Origin: Flaviflagellibacter deserti
GTDB lineage: Bacteria > Pseudomonadota > Alphaproteobacteria > Rhizobiales > Methylopilaceae
DNA: 64,000 nt
Direction: 5' to 3'
Assembly (NCBI RefSeq): GCF_042652085.1
Contig: NZ_JBHSJF010000006.1
Location: 186,001-250,000 of the forward strand
The notes below the pieces were generated by a model. It was not told the origin of the DNA and made no database searches. It saw only the letters and a list, made by a program, of their open reading frames with translations. Both the position numbers and the translations under genes were made by a program. Below are positions 26,754 through 36,150 of the stretch, piece after piece. The first letter of the stretch is position 1; each line of letters begins with the position of its first letter.

Positions 26754-27956
26754 ATGGCTGACGAGGCAGAAGACAAGAGGGCAGGCGGGTTGGTTCCGCT
26801 CTCGGCGTTCACGTCAGCGCTCGTCGCCGCTCTGGTCGGCTTCGGCAGTACGGTCGCCATCAACGTCCAGGCCGCGCAAGCCATGGGCGGCAGCCTGGCG
26901 GACATCTCGTCCTCGATTACCGCGCTCTGCCTCGGAATTGCCATCGCCGGAAGCGGGCTGAGCCTGTTCTTCCGCATGCCGATCGTTCTCGCCTGGTCAA
27001 CGCCGGGTGCTGCGCTCATCGCCGCGAGCACGCTCAGTCCCGGCTGGCCGGTCGCGATAGGCGCTTTCGTCTTTGCGGCGACGCTGATGGTGCTGCTCGG
27101 CTTCATCCCCGCTTTGGGGCGGCTCGCGGCGCGTATTCCGTCCTCGATCGCCGCCGCAATGCTGGCAGGAGTGCTCCTCCCGTTCTGCCTCAATCTGTTC
27201 CGCACCCTGCAGTCGGATCTCCTGGTCGCGGTGACCCTGCTTCTGGTCTTCGTCGTGGTGCGCCAGCGGTTGCCGATCTACGCCATGCTAATCGTGCTCG
27301 TCGTCGCCGTAGGCATCGTCATCGGGCGAGGGGATGCGAGCGGGCTGTCCTCATCATCTTTGTTCGGCATGCTGGAATGGACGACGCCCGAATTCGATCC
27401 ACGCGCCATCATCAGCCTCGGCGTGCCGTTGTTCCTGGTGACGCTCGTCTCGCAGAACCTGCCTGGCCTCGTCGTGCTGAGCTCCGCCGGCTACAAGCCG
27501 CGCCCGGAGCCGATCCTGCTCACGACCGGCCTGCTCTGGCTCGTGCTCGCACCCTTCGGCGCCCACAGCACGAACCTCGCCGCCATCACCGCCGCGATCT
27601 GCACGGGCGAGGACGCTCATCCCGACAAGCAACGCCGCTGGGTCGTCGGCATCATCTATTCGGGCTTCTATGTCCTGCTCGCGCTCTTCTCCGCGCCGCT
27701 GATCGGCCTGTTCATGACCATGCGTCCCGAGACCATCGCCGCGATCGCCGGCATCGCTCTGCTCGGTCCGTTGACGAATGCGGTGGTCAACATGGTCGCC
27801 GTGCCCGAGGATCGCGAGGCGGCGGTCCTTACCTTTGCGGCAACCGCGTCCGGTGTCGCTCTGTTCGGCATCGGCTCGGCCTTCTGGGGGCTCGTTGTCG
27901 GATTTATTGCGCTGGGAGCCCGTGCGCTCCTTGCCAAACGAAGGTCTGCCGTCTGA
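26754..27956 (+). CDS. Benzoate/H+ symporter, BenE family
   Basis: The 400-residue inner-membrane protein has about 12 helices and BenE-family motifs: GFGSTVAINVQAAQAMG, the AWSTPGAALIAAS helix and the LAPFGAHSTNLAAITAAIC stretch. BenE carriers take up benzoate or related aromatic acids with protons; no aromatic degradation gene is nearby, so the true substrate is uncertain. There is no clear ribosome-binding site before the ATG. It sits between rpoZ and rsh, which are often adjacent in this group, and so may be an insertion into an old gene order. Confidence 0.9.
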   Translation: MADEAEDKRAGGLVPLSAFTSALVAALVGFGSTVAINVQAAQAMGGSLADISSSITALCLGIAIAGSGLSLFFRMPIVLAWSTPGAALIAASTLSPGWPVAIGAFVFAATLMVLLGFIPALGRLAARIPSSIAAAMLAGVLLPFCLNLFRTLQSDLLVAVTLLLVFVVVRQRLPIYAMLIVLVVAVGIVIGRGDASGLSSSSLFGMLEWTTPEFDPRAIISLGVPLFLVTLVSQNLPGLVVLSSAGYKPRPEPILLTTGLLWLVLAPFGAHSTNLAAITAAICTGEDAHPDKQRRWVVGIIYSGFYVLLALFSAPLIGLFMTMRPETIAAIAGIALLGPLTNAVVNMVAVPEDREAAVLTFAATASGVALFGIGSAFWGLVVGFIALGARALLAKRRSAV

Positions 27957-28042
27957 CCATGTGTTTGCCCTTGCCGAAGGCTCTGGCGAAACCTCATATA
28001 CGACCGGGAGATGCGGCGGCGGGTTATGCCGCCAGGTAAGGT

Positions 28043-30250
28043 ATGATCCGTCAATACGAACTCGTCGATCGCGTCCGGAAGTACAACCCGCATACGGACG
28101 AGGCGCTTCTCAACCGCGCCTATGTCTATGCGATGAAGGCCCACGGCGGTCAGACGCGCGCATCGGGCGATCCGTACTTCTCCCATCCCCTTGAAGTCGC
28201 TGGCATTCTCACCGAATTCCGGCTTGATGACGCGTCGATCGTCGCGGCCCTCCTGCACGACACGATCGAAGACACAGATACCACCAAGGATGAGGTGGAT
28301 CGGCTGTTCGGCACGCAGATCGGCCGTCTGGTCGATGGCCTGACCAAGCTCAAGAAGCTCGATCTCGTTTCCAAGCAGGCAGCGCAGGCCGAGAATCTCC
28401 GCAAGCTCCTTCTCGCCATCTCGGAAGACGTTCGCGTCCTGATGGTGAAGCTCGCCGACCGTCTCCACAACATGCGCACGCTGCATTACGTGCCGGAGGC
28501 GAAGCGCGCCCGCATTGCGGAGGAGACGCTCGACATCTATGCGCCGCTCGCCGGTCGCATGGGCATGCAGGAAATGCGCGAGGAACTGGAGGATCTGGCG
28601 TTCCGGCATCTCTTTCCGGAAGCACACAAGACCATCACCGAGCGGCTCCTCACGCTTCGCGAGAAGTCGAGCGATCTCATCGCCAAGATCGAGAGCGCGC
28701 TCGACAAGAAACTGGCGGAATACGGTATCAAGGCGGAGATCAAGGGACGTGAGAAGCGGCCCTATTCGGTCTGGAGCAAGATGGAGCGCAAGGCGATCGC
28801 CTTTGAGCAGCTCTCCGACATCTTTGCCTTCCGCGTCATCACGGATTCGACCGAGGACTGCTACCGCGCGCTCGGTATCGTCCATACGACCTGGCCGACT
28901 GTGCCCGGCCGCTTCAAGGACTACATCTCGACGCCGAAGCAGAACGATTACCGTTCGCTGCACACGACGGTCATCGGACCCGGCCACCAGCGCGTCGAGC
29001 TGCAGATACGCACCGAGGACATGGATCAGGTCGCCGAATACGGCATCGCCGCGCATCCGCTCTACAAGGACGGAACGACCGACGAGGATCGCGCCGCCCT
29101 GACCAAGGACAGCCGCGCCTATGAATGGCTGCGGCGGACCATCGAGATCATCGCCGAGGGCGACAGCCCGGAAGAATTCCTCGAGCACACCAAGCTCGAA
29201 CTCTTTCAGGACCAGGTGTTCTGCTTCACGCCGAAGGGCCGCCTCATCGCCATGCCGCGCGGCGCGACGCCGATCGACTTCGCCTATGAGGTCCACACCG
29301 ACGTCGGCAATTCCTGCGTCGGCTGCAAGATCAACGGCCGCAACGCGCCGCTGGTTTCGGAGCTGAAGAATGGCGACGAGGTCGAGATCATCCGCGCCGC
29401 GACAAAGCAGCCACCGGCGGCATGGGAATCGCTTGTACGTACGGGCAAGGCGCGCGCCGCCATCCGCCGCGCCACCAAGGCCGCCGTCCGCGCCCAATAT
29501 GCCGGTCTCGGCCGCCAGATCGTGGAACGCGCCTTCGAGCGCGCCGAGAAGGCCTATTCGGACGACATGCTGAAGCTCGCGCTGCCGCGCCTGGCGCGTC
29601 ATTCGGTCGAGGAGGTGATGTCGGAAGTCGGGCGCGGCGAGATGCTGGCCAACGATGTCGTCCGCGCCGTCTATCCCGAAGTGAAAGCCGATCGTCCGGC
29701 CGCGCGCCGCACCTCGAAAGTCCCCGGAGCGCAGGCGGTCAAGCACGGCTCGACTTTGCGTTCGATCGAGCCCGGCCGGATCGAGGGCCACAATGGTTCG
29801 ATGTTGCCCATCCTGGGCCTGCGTACCGACATCGCGGTTCGTTTCGCCCCGGATGGCGGCGCCGTTCCAGGAGACCGTATCGTCGGCATCATGACGCCGG
29901 GCGAGGGCGTGACGATCTACCCGATCCAGTCGCCGGTCCTCGCCCAATACGAAGACCAGCCCGAGCGCTGGCTCGACGTGCGCTGGGACATGGATGCGGC
30001 GTCGATCCTGCGTTTCCCGGCGCGGCTGCTGGTGACCTGCATCAACGAGCCGGGTTCGCTCGCCTATATCACCGGCACGATCGCGCAGAACGACGGCAAC
30101 ATTGACGATATTTCACTTGTCGCGCGCTCGTCCGACTTCCATGAGATCACGCTGGATCTGGGTGTGCACGACTTGAAGCACCTCAACGACATCGTCCGCG
30201 ATCTCAAACGCTCGACTGTGATCAGCAGCGTCGAGCGGGTGAACGGCTAA
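28043..30250 (+). CDS. rsh: Bifunctional (p)ppGpp synthetase/hydrolase (RelA/SpoT homologue)
   Basis: The 735-residue protein has the full long-RSH order. First is an HD hydrolase domain with His-Asp and Glu-Asp residues intact (YFSHPLEVAG, LLHDTIEDT). The synthetase domain follows (FKDYISTPKQNDYRSLHTT, ELQIRTEDMDQVAEYGIAAH), then a TGS domain (VFCFTPKGRLIAMPRGATP) and a C-terminal ACT domain (VTCINEPGSLAYITGTIAQN). Both activities therefore seem retained. It controls the stringent response. A good AGGTAAGG site precedes the ATG. It heads the run toward pyrE. Confidence 0.96.
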   Translation: MIRQYELVDRVRKYNPHTDEALLNRAYVYAMKAHGGQTRASGDPYFSHPLEVAGILTEFRLDDASIVAALLHDTIEDTDTTKDEVDRLFGTQIGRLVDGLTKLKKLDLVSKQAAQAENLRKLLLAISEDVRVLMVKLADRLHNMRTLHYVPEAKRARIAEETLDIYAPLAGRMGMQEMREELEDLAFRHLFPEAHKTITERLLTLREKSSDLIAKIESALDKKLAEYGIKAEIKGREKRPYSVWSKMERKAIAFEQLSDIFAFRVITDSTEDCYRALGIVHTTWPTVPGRFKDYISTPKQNDYRSLHTTVIGPGHQRVELQIRTEDMDQVAEYGIAAHPLYKDGTTDEDRAALTKDSRAYEWLRRTIEIIAEGDSPEEFLEHTKLELFQDQVFCFTPKGRLIAMPRGATPIDFAYEVHTDVGNSCVGCKINGRNAPLVSELKNGDEVEIIRAATKQPPAAWESLVRTGKARAAIRRATKAAVRAQYAGLGRQIVERAFERAEKAYSDDMLKLALPRLARHSVEEVMSEVGRGEMLANDVVRAVYPEVKADRPAARRTSKVPGAQAVKHGSTLRSIEPGRIEGHNGSMLPILGLRTDIAVRFAPDGGAVPGDRIVGIMTPGEGVTIYPIQSPVLAQYEDQPERWLDVRWDMDAASILRFPARLLVTCINEPGSLAYITGTIAQNDGNIDDISLVARSSDFHEITLDLGVHDLKHLNDIVRDLKRSTVISSVERVNG

Positions 30251-30273
30251 CGCGGCAAAGACGGGAAAGAGCG

Positions 30274-30873
30274 ATGACGCAGGACGAAGTGATGCAGAAT
30301 TTCCGGGAGGCGGGCGCGCTTCTCGAAGGACATTTCGTCCTGTCCTCGGGCCTGCACAGCCCGGTCTTCCTGCAGAAGATGTTCATCTTCCAGGACCCGG
30401 TCCGTACCGAAGTCCTTTGCAAGGCGTTGGCCCGGAAGATCGAGGCTGCCTTCGGCAAGGTCGACGTCGTGGTCTCACCGGCGGTCGGCGGCATCGTTCC
30501 GGGTTACGAGACCGCGCGTCATCTCGGTGCCAAGGCGGTCTTCGTCGAGCGCGAGGACGGCGTGTTCCGCCTTCGTCGCGGCTTCGAGATCCGGCGCGAT
30601 GCGCGCGTCGTCATGGTCGAGGACATCGTCACGACCGGCCTGTCGTCTCGCGAATGCCTGGCTTCGATCCGCGACACGCCCGGCCGTATCCTCGGCGCGG
30701 CCTGCCTGATCGATCGCTCGGGCGGCAATGCCGACCTCGGCGTGCCGCTGGTCGCGCTGGCGACGCTGGAAATCCCGACCTATCACGCCGACGACTTGCC
30801 GCCCGAACTGGCCGCGATCCCGGCGACGAAGCCCGGTAGCCGCGGGCTTGGCAAGAGCGCGTTCGCGCCATGA
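30274..30873 (+). CDS. pyrE: Orotate phosphoribosyltransferase
   Basis: The enzyme converts orotate and PRPP to orotidine 5'-phosphate in pyrimidine synthesis. The 199-residue protein carries the PRPP-binding motif VVMVEDIVTTGLSS, preceded by the region VVVSPAVGGIVPGYE. It follows rsh by 23 bases, a common alphaproteobacterial order. Confidence 0.95.
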   Translation: MTQDEVMQNFREAGALLEGHFVLSSGLHSPVFLQKMFIFQDPVRTEVLCKALARKIEAAFGKVDVVVSPAVGGIVPGYETARHLGAKAVFVEREDGVFRLRRGFEIRRDARVVMVEDIVTTGLSSRECLASIRDTPGRILGAACLIDRSGGNADLGVPLVALATLEIPTYHADDLPPELAAIPATKPGSRGLGKSAFAP

Positions 30874-30904
30874 CTTTGACACCGGCGGCCCGCATAGACC
30901 CGCG

Positions 30905-31444
30905 ATGAAATTCAAGAGCCGCACCAAGAAGCCGTTCTCGGCCCGCGTTCAGGACGCGGTCTGGCCGCGCATGGGGTGGAAACGAGCCTTGAAATATCGC
31001 GGCCTTCAGCTGATGCGGCTTTCGGGATCTCCACATGCCGTCGCTGCTGGAACGGCTGCCGGCATTTTCGCGGCGTTCAGCCCATTGTTCGGCCTGCATT
31101 ACGTGATCGCCTGCGCGGTCGCTTATGTGCTTGGTGGCAGCATCATTGCCGCGGCTGCGGTGACGACGCTGGCAAATCCGCTGACGCTTCCGTTGTTCTG
31201 GGCCGCGTCATATGAAGTCGGTCGTCTTTTTGTCCACGGCGCACATCATTTCTCCGCCAAGGACCTGATCGAACAGCATTCATGGGCGGCGCTCGAGCCG
31301 TTCATCGCGCCGCTTCTGATCGGCAGCGTCATCCTCGGCGCGGTGCTTGGCGCCGTGACCTATTTCATCGTTCGCTCGCTCATGACTGTTCAGCACGACA
31401 GGAAGCTCGCTCTTCGCGCCATTCGCGCACGGGGGGCTGCATGA
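30905..31444 (+). CDS. DUF2062 membrane protein
   Basis: The 179-residue protein begins MKFKSRTKKPFSARVQD and carries the DUF2062 pattern SGSPHAVAAGTAAGIFAAFSP with FGLHYVIACA and TTLANPLTLPLFW, giving three to four membrane helices. The family function is unknown. I start at the ATG at 30905 because the longer open frame (from 30728) lies inside pyrE. The ATGA overlap with pdxJ indicates coupling. Confidence 0.9.
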   Translation: MKFKSRTKKPFSARVQDAVWPRMGWKRALKYRGLQLMRLSGSPHAVAAGTAAGIFAAFSPLFGLHYVIACAVAYVLGGSIIAAAAVTTLANPLTLPLFWAASYEVGRLFVHGAHHFSAKDLIEQHSWAALEPFIAPLLIGSVILGAVLGAVTYFIVRSLMTVQHDRKLALRAIRARGAA

Positions 31445-32199
31445 CCAGACCCATCCGCCTCGGCGTCAACATCGACCACGTAGCGACCATACGGAATGCG
31501 CGTGGCGGATCATTGCCGGACCCCGTCCGCGCAGCCGCTCTGGCGATTCAGGCAGGTGCCGACAGCATCACTGCTCATCTCCGCGAAGACCGTCGGCATA
31601 TCCGTGACGACGATATCGAGCGGCTTCGCGCACTGTCCGCGCCGCTCAACCTGGAAATGGCCGCGACGCCCGAAATGGTCGCTCTCGCGGTGCGTCTGAA
31701 GCCGCACGCCTGCTGTCTCGTCCCCGAACGACGCGAGGAACGGACGACTGAAGGCGGGCTCGATGTCATCGGACAGCGAAATTCGCTGGCCCCTGCCATC
31801 GCCGCGCTCAACAAGGCCGGCATCCGAGTCTCGCTGTTCGTAGAGCCATCCCCCGACGTGCTGCGCGTATCGTCCGAACTCGGGGCGCCGGTCGTCGAAC
31901 TGCATACCGGAACGTGGTGCGAGGCGGTGGTCGCAGGCCATACCGCGCAGGCTGCTGCCGAGTTCGAGCGGATCAAGAGCGCTTCGCTCCTAGGCGCTGA
32001 ACTGTCGCTTGAAATTCATGCCGGTCATGGCCTCGACTATGCGACGGCCGAGACCATTTCCGAGCTTCCGGACATCGCGGAACTGAATATCGGCCATTAC
32101 CTGATCGGAGAGGGCATCTTCGTCGGTCTCGGCAATTCCATTGCCCGCATGCGTTCCGCCATGAACGCTGGCCGTGCCCGGTTGGGATCCGCCGCGTGA
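31441..32199 (+). CDS. pdxJ: Pyridoxine 5'-phosphate synthase
   Basis: PdxJ makes pyridoxine 5'-phosphate from 1-deoxyxylulose 5-phosphate and 3-amino-2-oxopropyl phosphate (vitamin B6 synthesis). The 252-residue protein starts MTRPIRLGVNIDHVATIRNA, with the family glycine-rich end (LNIGHYLIGEGIFVGLG). It overlaps both neighbours by 4 bases. Confidence 0.96.
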   Translation: MTRPIRLGVNIDHVATIRNARGGSLPDPVRAAALAIQAGADSITAHLREDRRHIRDDDIERLRALSAPLNLEMAATPEMVALAVRLKPHACCLVPERREERTTEGGLDVIGQRNSLAPAIAALNKAGIRVSLFVEPSPDVLRVSSELGAPVVELHTGTWCEAVVAGHTAQAAAEFERIKSASLLGAELSLEIHAGHGLDYATAETISELPDIAELNIGHYLIGEGIFVGLGNSIARMRSAMNAGRARLGSAA

Positions 32200-32612
32200 T
32201 CCTTGGTATCGGCTCCGATCTCGTCGATATCCGCCGCATCGAGAAGACGATCGAGAAATTCGGCGACCGTTTCATCCAGCGGATCTACACGCCGCTCGAA
32301 CAAAAGAAGGCCGAGAGCCGTGCCGAGCGGATCGCCACTTACGCCAAGCGCTTCGCCGCCAAGGAAGCTTGCTCGAAGGCGCTCGGCACCGGTTTTCGTC
32401 GCGGGACGTTCTGGCGCGATATGGGCGTCGTGAACCTTCCGAGCGGCCGGCCCACCATGGAATTGACCGGCGGCGCGCGGGCTCATCTCGAAAGAATGAT
32501 TCCCCCGGGCTACCGGGCGCGGATAGATGTGACCATCACGGACGAATTCCCGATGGCGCAGGCGTTCGTGATGATCAGCGCCGTACCAGCCGAAACGGCC
32601 GAATCGTTGTGA
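32196..32612 (+). CDS. acpS: Holo-[acyl-carrier-protein] synthase
   Basis: AcpS transfers 4'-phosphopantetheine from CoA to apo-ACP. The 138-residue protein has the two family motifs: GIGSDLVDIRRIEK (catalytic Asp) and the RFAAKEACSKALG motif. The GTG start at 32196 overlaps the pdxJ stop (GTGA), as pdxJ-acpS usually do. Confidence 0.95.
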   Translation: MILGIGSDLVDIRRIEKTIEKFGDRFIQRIYTPLEQKKAESRAERIATYAKRFAAKEACSKALGTGFRRGTFWRDMGVVNLPSGRPTMELTGGARAHLERMIPPGYRARIDVTITDEFPMAQAFVMISAVPAETAESL

Positions 32613-32697
32613 GGCGGATTGCAAACGTCTATCAGAGACCGGCGTGGTGCGGCCGTCTCGAACCCCTGAGAATGCGAGCAGCGTGATGCGAGGCGAT

Positions 32698-33444
32698 ATG
32701 AGCGTGACTACCGAGAAGAAGAGCGAGGGGGGGATCCTCGAAACCCTCCGGGTCGTCGCGCATGCGCTGATCATCGCGGTCATCATCCGGACGATCCTGT
32801 TCCAGCCTTTCAGCATTCCGTCGGGCTCGATGAAGGACACGCTGCTTGTCGGCGACTTCCTGTTCGTCTCGAAATACTCCTACGGCTACAGCCGCTTCTC
32901 GATCCCGTTCTCGCCGCCGATCTTCTCGGGTCGCATCTGGGGTGCCGAACCGACGCGCGGCGATGTCGTCGTCTTCAAGCTGCCGACCGACAATTCGACC
33001 GACTACATCAAGCGCGTGATCGGCCTGCCGGGCGACAAGATCCAGATGCTCGACGGCGTGTTGCACATCAACGGCAAGGCGGTACCGAAGGAGCGGATCG
33101 ACGACTACGTCGAATACGACGCCGGCCGTCCGATCCGCGTTCCGCGCTACAAGGAGACGCTGCCGAACGGCGTCGTCTACGAGACGCTCGATCTCGTCGA
33201 AAACGGTTTCTACGACAACACGCCCGTCTATGAGGTGCCGGAAGGCCATTACTTCATGATGGGCGACAACCGCGACAACTCGACCGACAGCCGTGTCCTC
33301 TCGGCGGTCGGCTACGTCCCCTACGAGAACCTGGTCGGCAAGGCGCAGGTCATCTTCTTCTCGGTGGAAGAGGGACAACATGCCTGGGCTTTCTGGAATT
33401 GGCCCTGGACTGTCCGTTGGTCGCGGATCTTCAATACGCTCTGA
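32698..33444 (+). CDS. lepB: Signal peptidase I
   Basis: LepB removes signal peptides from exported proteins. After a short cytoplasmic start and one membrane helix (VVAHALIIAVIIRTILFQPF) comes the catalytic Ser motif SIPSGSMKDTLLVGD, then the Lys general base near DYIKRVIGLPGDKIQM and the GHYFMMGDNRDNSTDSR box. I used the ATG at 32698 (MSVTTEKK); ATG 32686 and GTG 32644 are in frame upstream and less likely. The stop overlaps the rnc ATG (TGATG). Confidence 0.95.
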   Translation: MSVTTEKKSEGGILETLRVVAHALIIAVIIRTILFQPFSIPSGSMKDTLLVGDFLFVSKYSYGYSRFSIPFSPPIFSGRIWGAEPTRGDVVVFKLPTDNSTDYIKRVIGLPGDKIQMLDGVLHINGKAVPKERIDDYVEYDAGRPIRVPRYKETLPNGVVYETLDLVENGFYDNTPVYEVPEGHYFMMGDNRDNSTDSRVLSAVGYVPYENLVGKAQVIFFSVEEGQHAWAFWNWPWTVRWSRIFNTL

Positions 33445-34163
33445 TGAAGAACCCTCGTGCCGCCGCCCGCTCGGGTCTGGAGGCGCGGCTCGGCTACCAG
33501 TTCGCCGATCCTGCACTCCTCGACCATGCGCTGACGCATGTCTCGGCGGTGAAGGGTGACAATCCGCGGACGGGCAGCTATCAGCGGTTTGAGTTTCTCG
33601 GCGATCGTGTCCTTGGTCTCGTCGTGGCCGAGCTGCTGTTCAAGACCTTTCCCGATGTTCCGGAAGGGGAGCTGTCGCAGCGTCTGTCGGAACTCGTCAG
33701 CGCGGAGACATGCGCTCAGGTTGCCGCCGAACTTGGTATTGGAGAGGCGGTCAAGCTGGGCGAGGGCGAGGCTCGCAGCGGTGGACGCAAGAAGAAGGCG
33801 CTGCTGGCGGATGTCTGCGAATCCGTGATAGCGGCCGTGTATCTCGACGGTGGACTTGAGCCGGCGCGAGATTTGATCCATCGCAACTGGCAAGGCCGCA
33901 TGCTCCGTCCGCGCAAGCATCTGCGTGACGGCAAGACGGCGCTGCAGGAATGGGCGCACGGCCGGGGGCTGGCGACGCCGGATTATCGCGAGATCGGCCG
34001 CACCGGCCCGGATCACCATCCGGTCTTCCAGGTTGAGGTCTTCGTCAGCGGCGGGGAACCGGCGAGGGGAGAGGGGCGCACCAAGCGCGTCGCGGAGAAG
34101 GCAGCCGCGGAAGCCTTCTTGATCCGCGAGGGAATTTGGACCAACGAGGCGGTACATGACTGA
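33444..34163 (+). CDS. rnc: Ribonuclease III
   Basis: This dsRNA-specific endonuclease processes rRNA and some mRNAs. The 239-residue protein has the signature YQRFEFLGDRVLGLVVAE, the second acidic site around LADVCESVIAAVYLDGG and a C-terminal dsRNA-binding domain (ALQEWAHGRGLATPDYR to KRVAEKAAAEAFL). The start at 33444 matches the lepB TGATG junction; a longer frame from 33399 lies in lepB. It overlaps era by 8 bases. Confidence 0.96.
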   Translation: MKNPRAAARSGLEARLGYQFADPALLDHALTHVSAVKGDNPRTGSYQRFEFLGDRVLGLVVAELLFKTFPDVPEGELSQRLSELVSAETCAQVAAELGIGEAVKLGEGEARSGGRKKKALLADVCESVIAAVYLDGGLEPARDLIHRNWQGRMLRPRKHLRDGKTALQEWAHGRGLATPDYREIGRTGPDHHPVFQVEVFVSGGEPARGEGRTKRVAEKAAAEAFLIREGIWTNEAVHD

Positions 34164-35073
34164 CATCGAGACACCGCCTGCAGATACGAAATGCGGCTTC
34201 GTCGCGCTCATCGGCGCGCCGAACGCCGGCAAATCCACGCTCCTGAACGCCCTTGTCGGCGCCAAGGTGTCGATCGTCACGCACAAGGTGCAGACGACGC
34301 GTGCGCTGGTGCGCGGCGTCGTCATCGAGGGCAACAGCGAGATCATCTTCGTCGATACGCCCGGCATCTTCGCGCCGAAGCGGCGATTGGACAGGGCCAT
34401 GGTCGCAACCGCCTGGGGCGGTGCGAAGGACGCCGACCTGACCGGTGTCCTCGTCGACGCCCGCAAGGGGCTGGACGACGAAGCGCTCGAAATCCTCGAA
34501 CGGCTTGGACAGGTGAAGAAGCCGGTCTTCCTCATCCTCAACAAGATCGACCTCGTGAAACGCGAGCAACTCCTGAAGCTCACCCAGGATGCCAGCGAAA
34601 AGCATCCCTTCGTTCGCGTCTTCATGATCTCGGCGCAGAACGGCGACGGCGTCGACGATCTCAAGCAATGGCTAGCTGGCGAGATGCCGCCAGGGCCGTG
34701 GCTTTACCCGGAAGATCAGCTCTCCGATCTGCCGCTGCGTATGCTGGCCTCCGAGATCACCCGCGAAAAGCTGTTCCTGCGTCTGCACGAGGAACTGCCG
34801 TATTCCTCGACCGTCGAGACCGAGCTCTGGGAGGTCCGCAAGGACGGCTCGGCGCGGATCGAGCAGACGATCTATGTCGAGCGCGAAAGCCAAAAGAAGA
34901 TCGTCATCGGCAAGGGTGGCCAGACCATCAAGTCGATCTCGATGGCCGCGCGCGACGAGATCGCCGAAATCGCCGAGCAGCCGATCCACCTGTTCCTGTT
35001 CGTGAAGGTGCGCGAGAACTGGTCGGACGATCCCGAACGTTACCGAGAAATGGGACTGGAGTTCCCGCGCTAG
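34156..35073 (+). CDS. era: GTPase Era
   Basis: Era binds the 3' end of 16S rRNA and helps 30S subunit maturation. The 305-residue protein has G1 (GAPNAGKST), G3 (DTPGIF), G4 (NKIDLV) and the C-terminal KH domain (IVIGKGGQTIKSIS). It follows rnc and precedes recO directly, the usual order. Confidence 0.97.
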   Translation: MTDIETPPADTKCGFVALIGAPNAGKSTLLNALVGAKVSIVTHKVQTTRALVRGVVIEGNSEIIFVDTPGIFAPKRRLDRAMVATAWGGAKDADLTGVLVDARKGLDDEALEILERLGQVKKPVFLILNKIDLVKREQLLKLTQDASEKHPFVRVFMISAQNGDGVDDLKQWLAGEMPPGPWLYPEDQLSDLPLRMLASEITREKLFLRLHEELPYSSTVETELWEVRKDGSARIEQTIYVERESQKKIVIGKGGQTIKSISMAARDEIAEIAEQPIHLFLFVKVRENWSDDPERYREMGLEFPR

Positions 35074-35799
35074 ATGCACTGGACCGACGAAGGCGTAATT
35101 CTCTCCGCCCGTCCCCACGGCGAGAGCAGCGTCATTGTCGAACTTCTGACGCGCGACCACGGCCGCCATCTCGGTCTCGTCAGAGGCGGTCGTTCGCGCA
35201 CCCAGCGGCCGGTGCTTCAGCCGGGCAATCTGGTCCGAGCCGAATGGCGGGCTCGGCTCGACGAGCATCTTGGCAATTTCGCGCTGGAGGGCCTGACGCT
35301 CAGGGCCGCCCGGCTGATGGAGGCACGCGCTTCCGTATTCGGCCTCTCCTGGCTGTCGTCGCTCACGCGATTGCTCCCCGAGCGCGACCCGCATCCGGCC
35401 GTGTTCGAAACGCTTGGCCTCGTCCTCGACCATCTCGAAGACAACGAGATCGCTCCGGCGCTATTGATCCGGTTCGAACTGGCCATGCTGTCGGAGCTCG
35501 GCTTCGGTCTTGATCTGTCGTCATGTGCCGCGACCGGTACATCAGCCGATCTGGTCTGGGTGTCCCCGAAGTCGGGCAGGGCCGTCAGCGCTATGGCCGG
35601 CGCTCCCTATGCGGACCGCCTCCTGAAGCTTCCGGATTTCTTGGTCGGCTCGGGCGGCAATGCCGCGCCTGACGACAAGGACATAGACGCCGGTTTTCAG
35701 CTCACCGGTTTTTTCCTGTCGCGCGATGTCTATGAACCGCGCGGTATTCCTGTTCCCGACGTAAGGGCAGCATATATCGCAGCCGCGGCCATGGTTTAG
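35074..35799 (+). CDS. recO: DNA repair protein RecO
   Basis: RecO helps load RecA at gaps in the RecFOR pathway. The 241-residue protein starts with the OB-fold MHWTDEGVILSARPHGES and has the helical C-terminal domain with FGLDLSSCAATG. The start codon immediately follows the era stop codon. The four-Cys zinc motif of some RecO proteins is reduced to one Cys here, as far as I can see. Confidence 0.93.
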   Translation: MHWTDEGVILSARPHGESSVIVELLTRDHGRHLGLVRGGRSRTQRPVLQPGNLVRAEWRARLDEHLGNFALEGLTLRAARLMEARASVFGLSWLSSLTRLLPERDPHPAVFETLGLVLDHLEDNEIAPALLIRFELAMLSELGFGLDLSSCAATGTSADLVWVSPKSGRAVSAMAGAPYADRLLKLPDFLVGSGGNAAPDDKDIDAGFQLTGFFLSRDVYEPRGIPVPDVRAAYIAAAAMV

Positions 35800-35813
35800 T
35801 AGAGGGGGTTCGA

Positions 35814-36104
35814 ATGTACGGTCTGATCGCCAAGATGATCGCGGTTCCCGGCCACAGGGACGCGCTGATCGACCTGGTTCTCGCCGGCAGCGCCGGAATG
35901 CCCGGTTGCGTCAGCTATATCGTGGCGAAGGACGCCGAAAGTTCGGACGTTATCTGGGTCACCGAGGTGTGGGACGACGAGGACAGCCACAAGGCGTCCC
36001 TTGCAATCCCGGCGGTTAAGGAAGCGATCGGCAAGGCCATGCCCCTGATCGCCGGTTTCGAGAAGGGCGCAACCACCATTCCTGTCGGTGGCGTTGGACT
36101 GTAG
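35814..36104 (+). CDS. Putative quinol monooxygenase (ABM domain, YgiN-like)
   Basis: The 96-residue protein fits a single antibiotic-biosynthesis-monooxygenase domain: MYGLIAKMIAVPGHRDAL, GCVSYIVAKDAE and VTEVWDDEDSHKASL. Members form dimers of ferredoxin-like fold and oxidise quinols or polyketides; the substrate is unknown. It lies 14 bases after recO with a GGGGG ribosome-binding region and may be co-transcribed. Confidence 0.85.
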   Translation: MYGLIAKMIAVPGHRDALIDLVLAGSAGMPGCVSYIVAKDAESSDVIWVTEVWDDEDSHKASLAIPAVKEAIGKAMPLIAGFEKGATTIPVGGVGL

Positions 36105-36150
36105 CCCACCGGCCATTGCCTCGACTCGGGCCTTCCGCTAGCCAAGTCCC

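Noticed and set aside
27668..29947. A 759-codon minus-strand open frame opposite benE and rsh
   Set aside because: It is antisense to two clear genes, has low-complexity Arg/Asp-rich sequence and no family match; GC-rich codon bias creates such frames.
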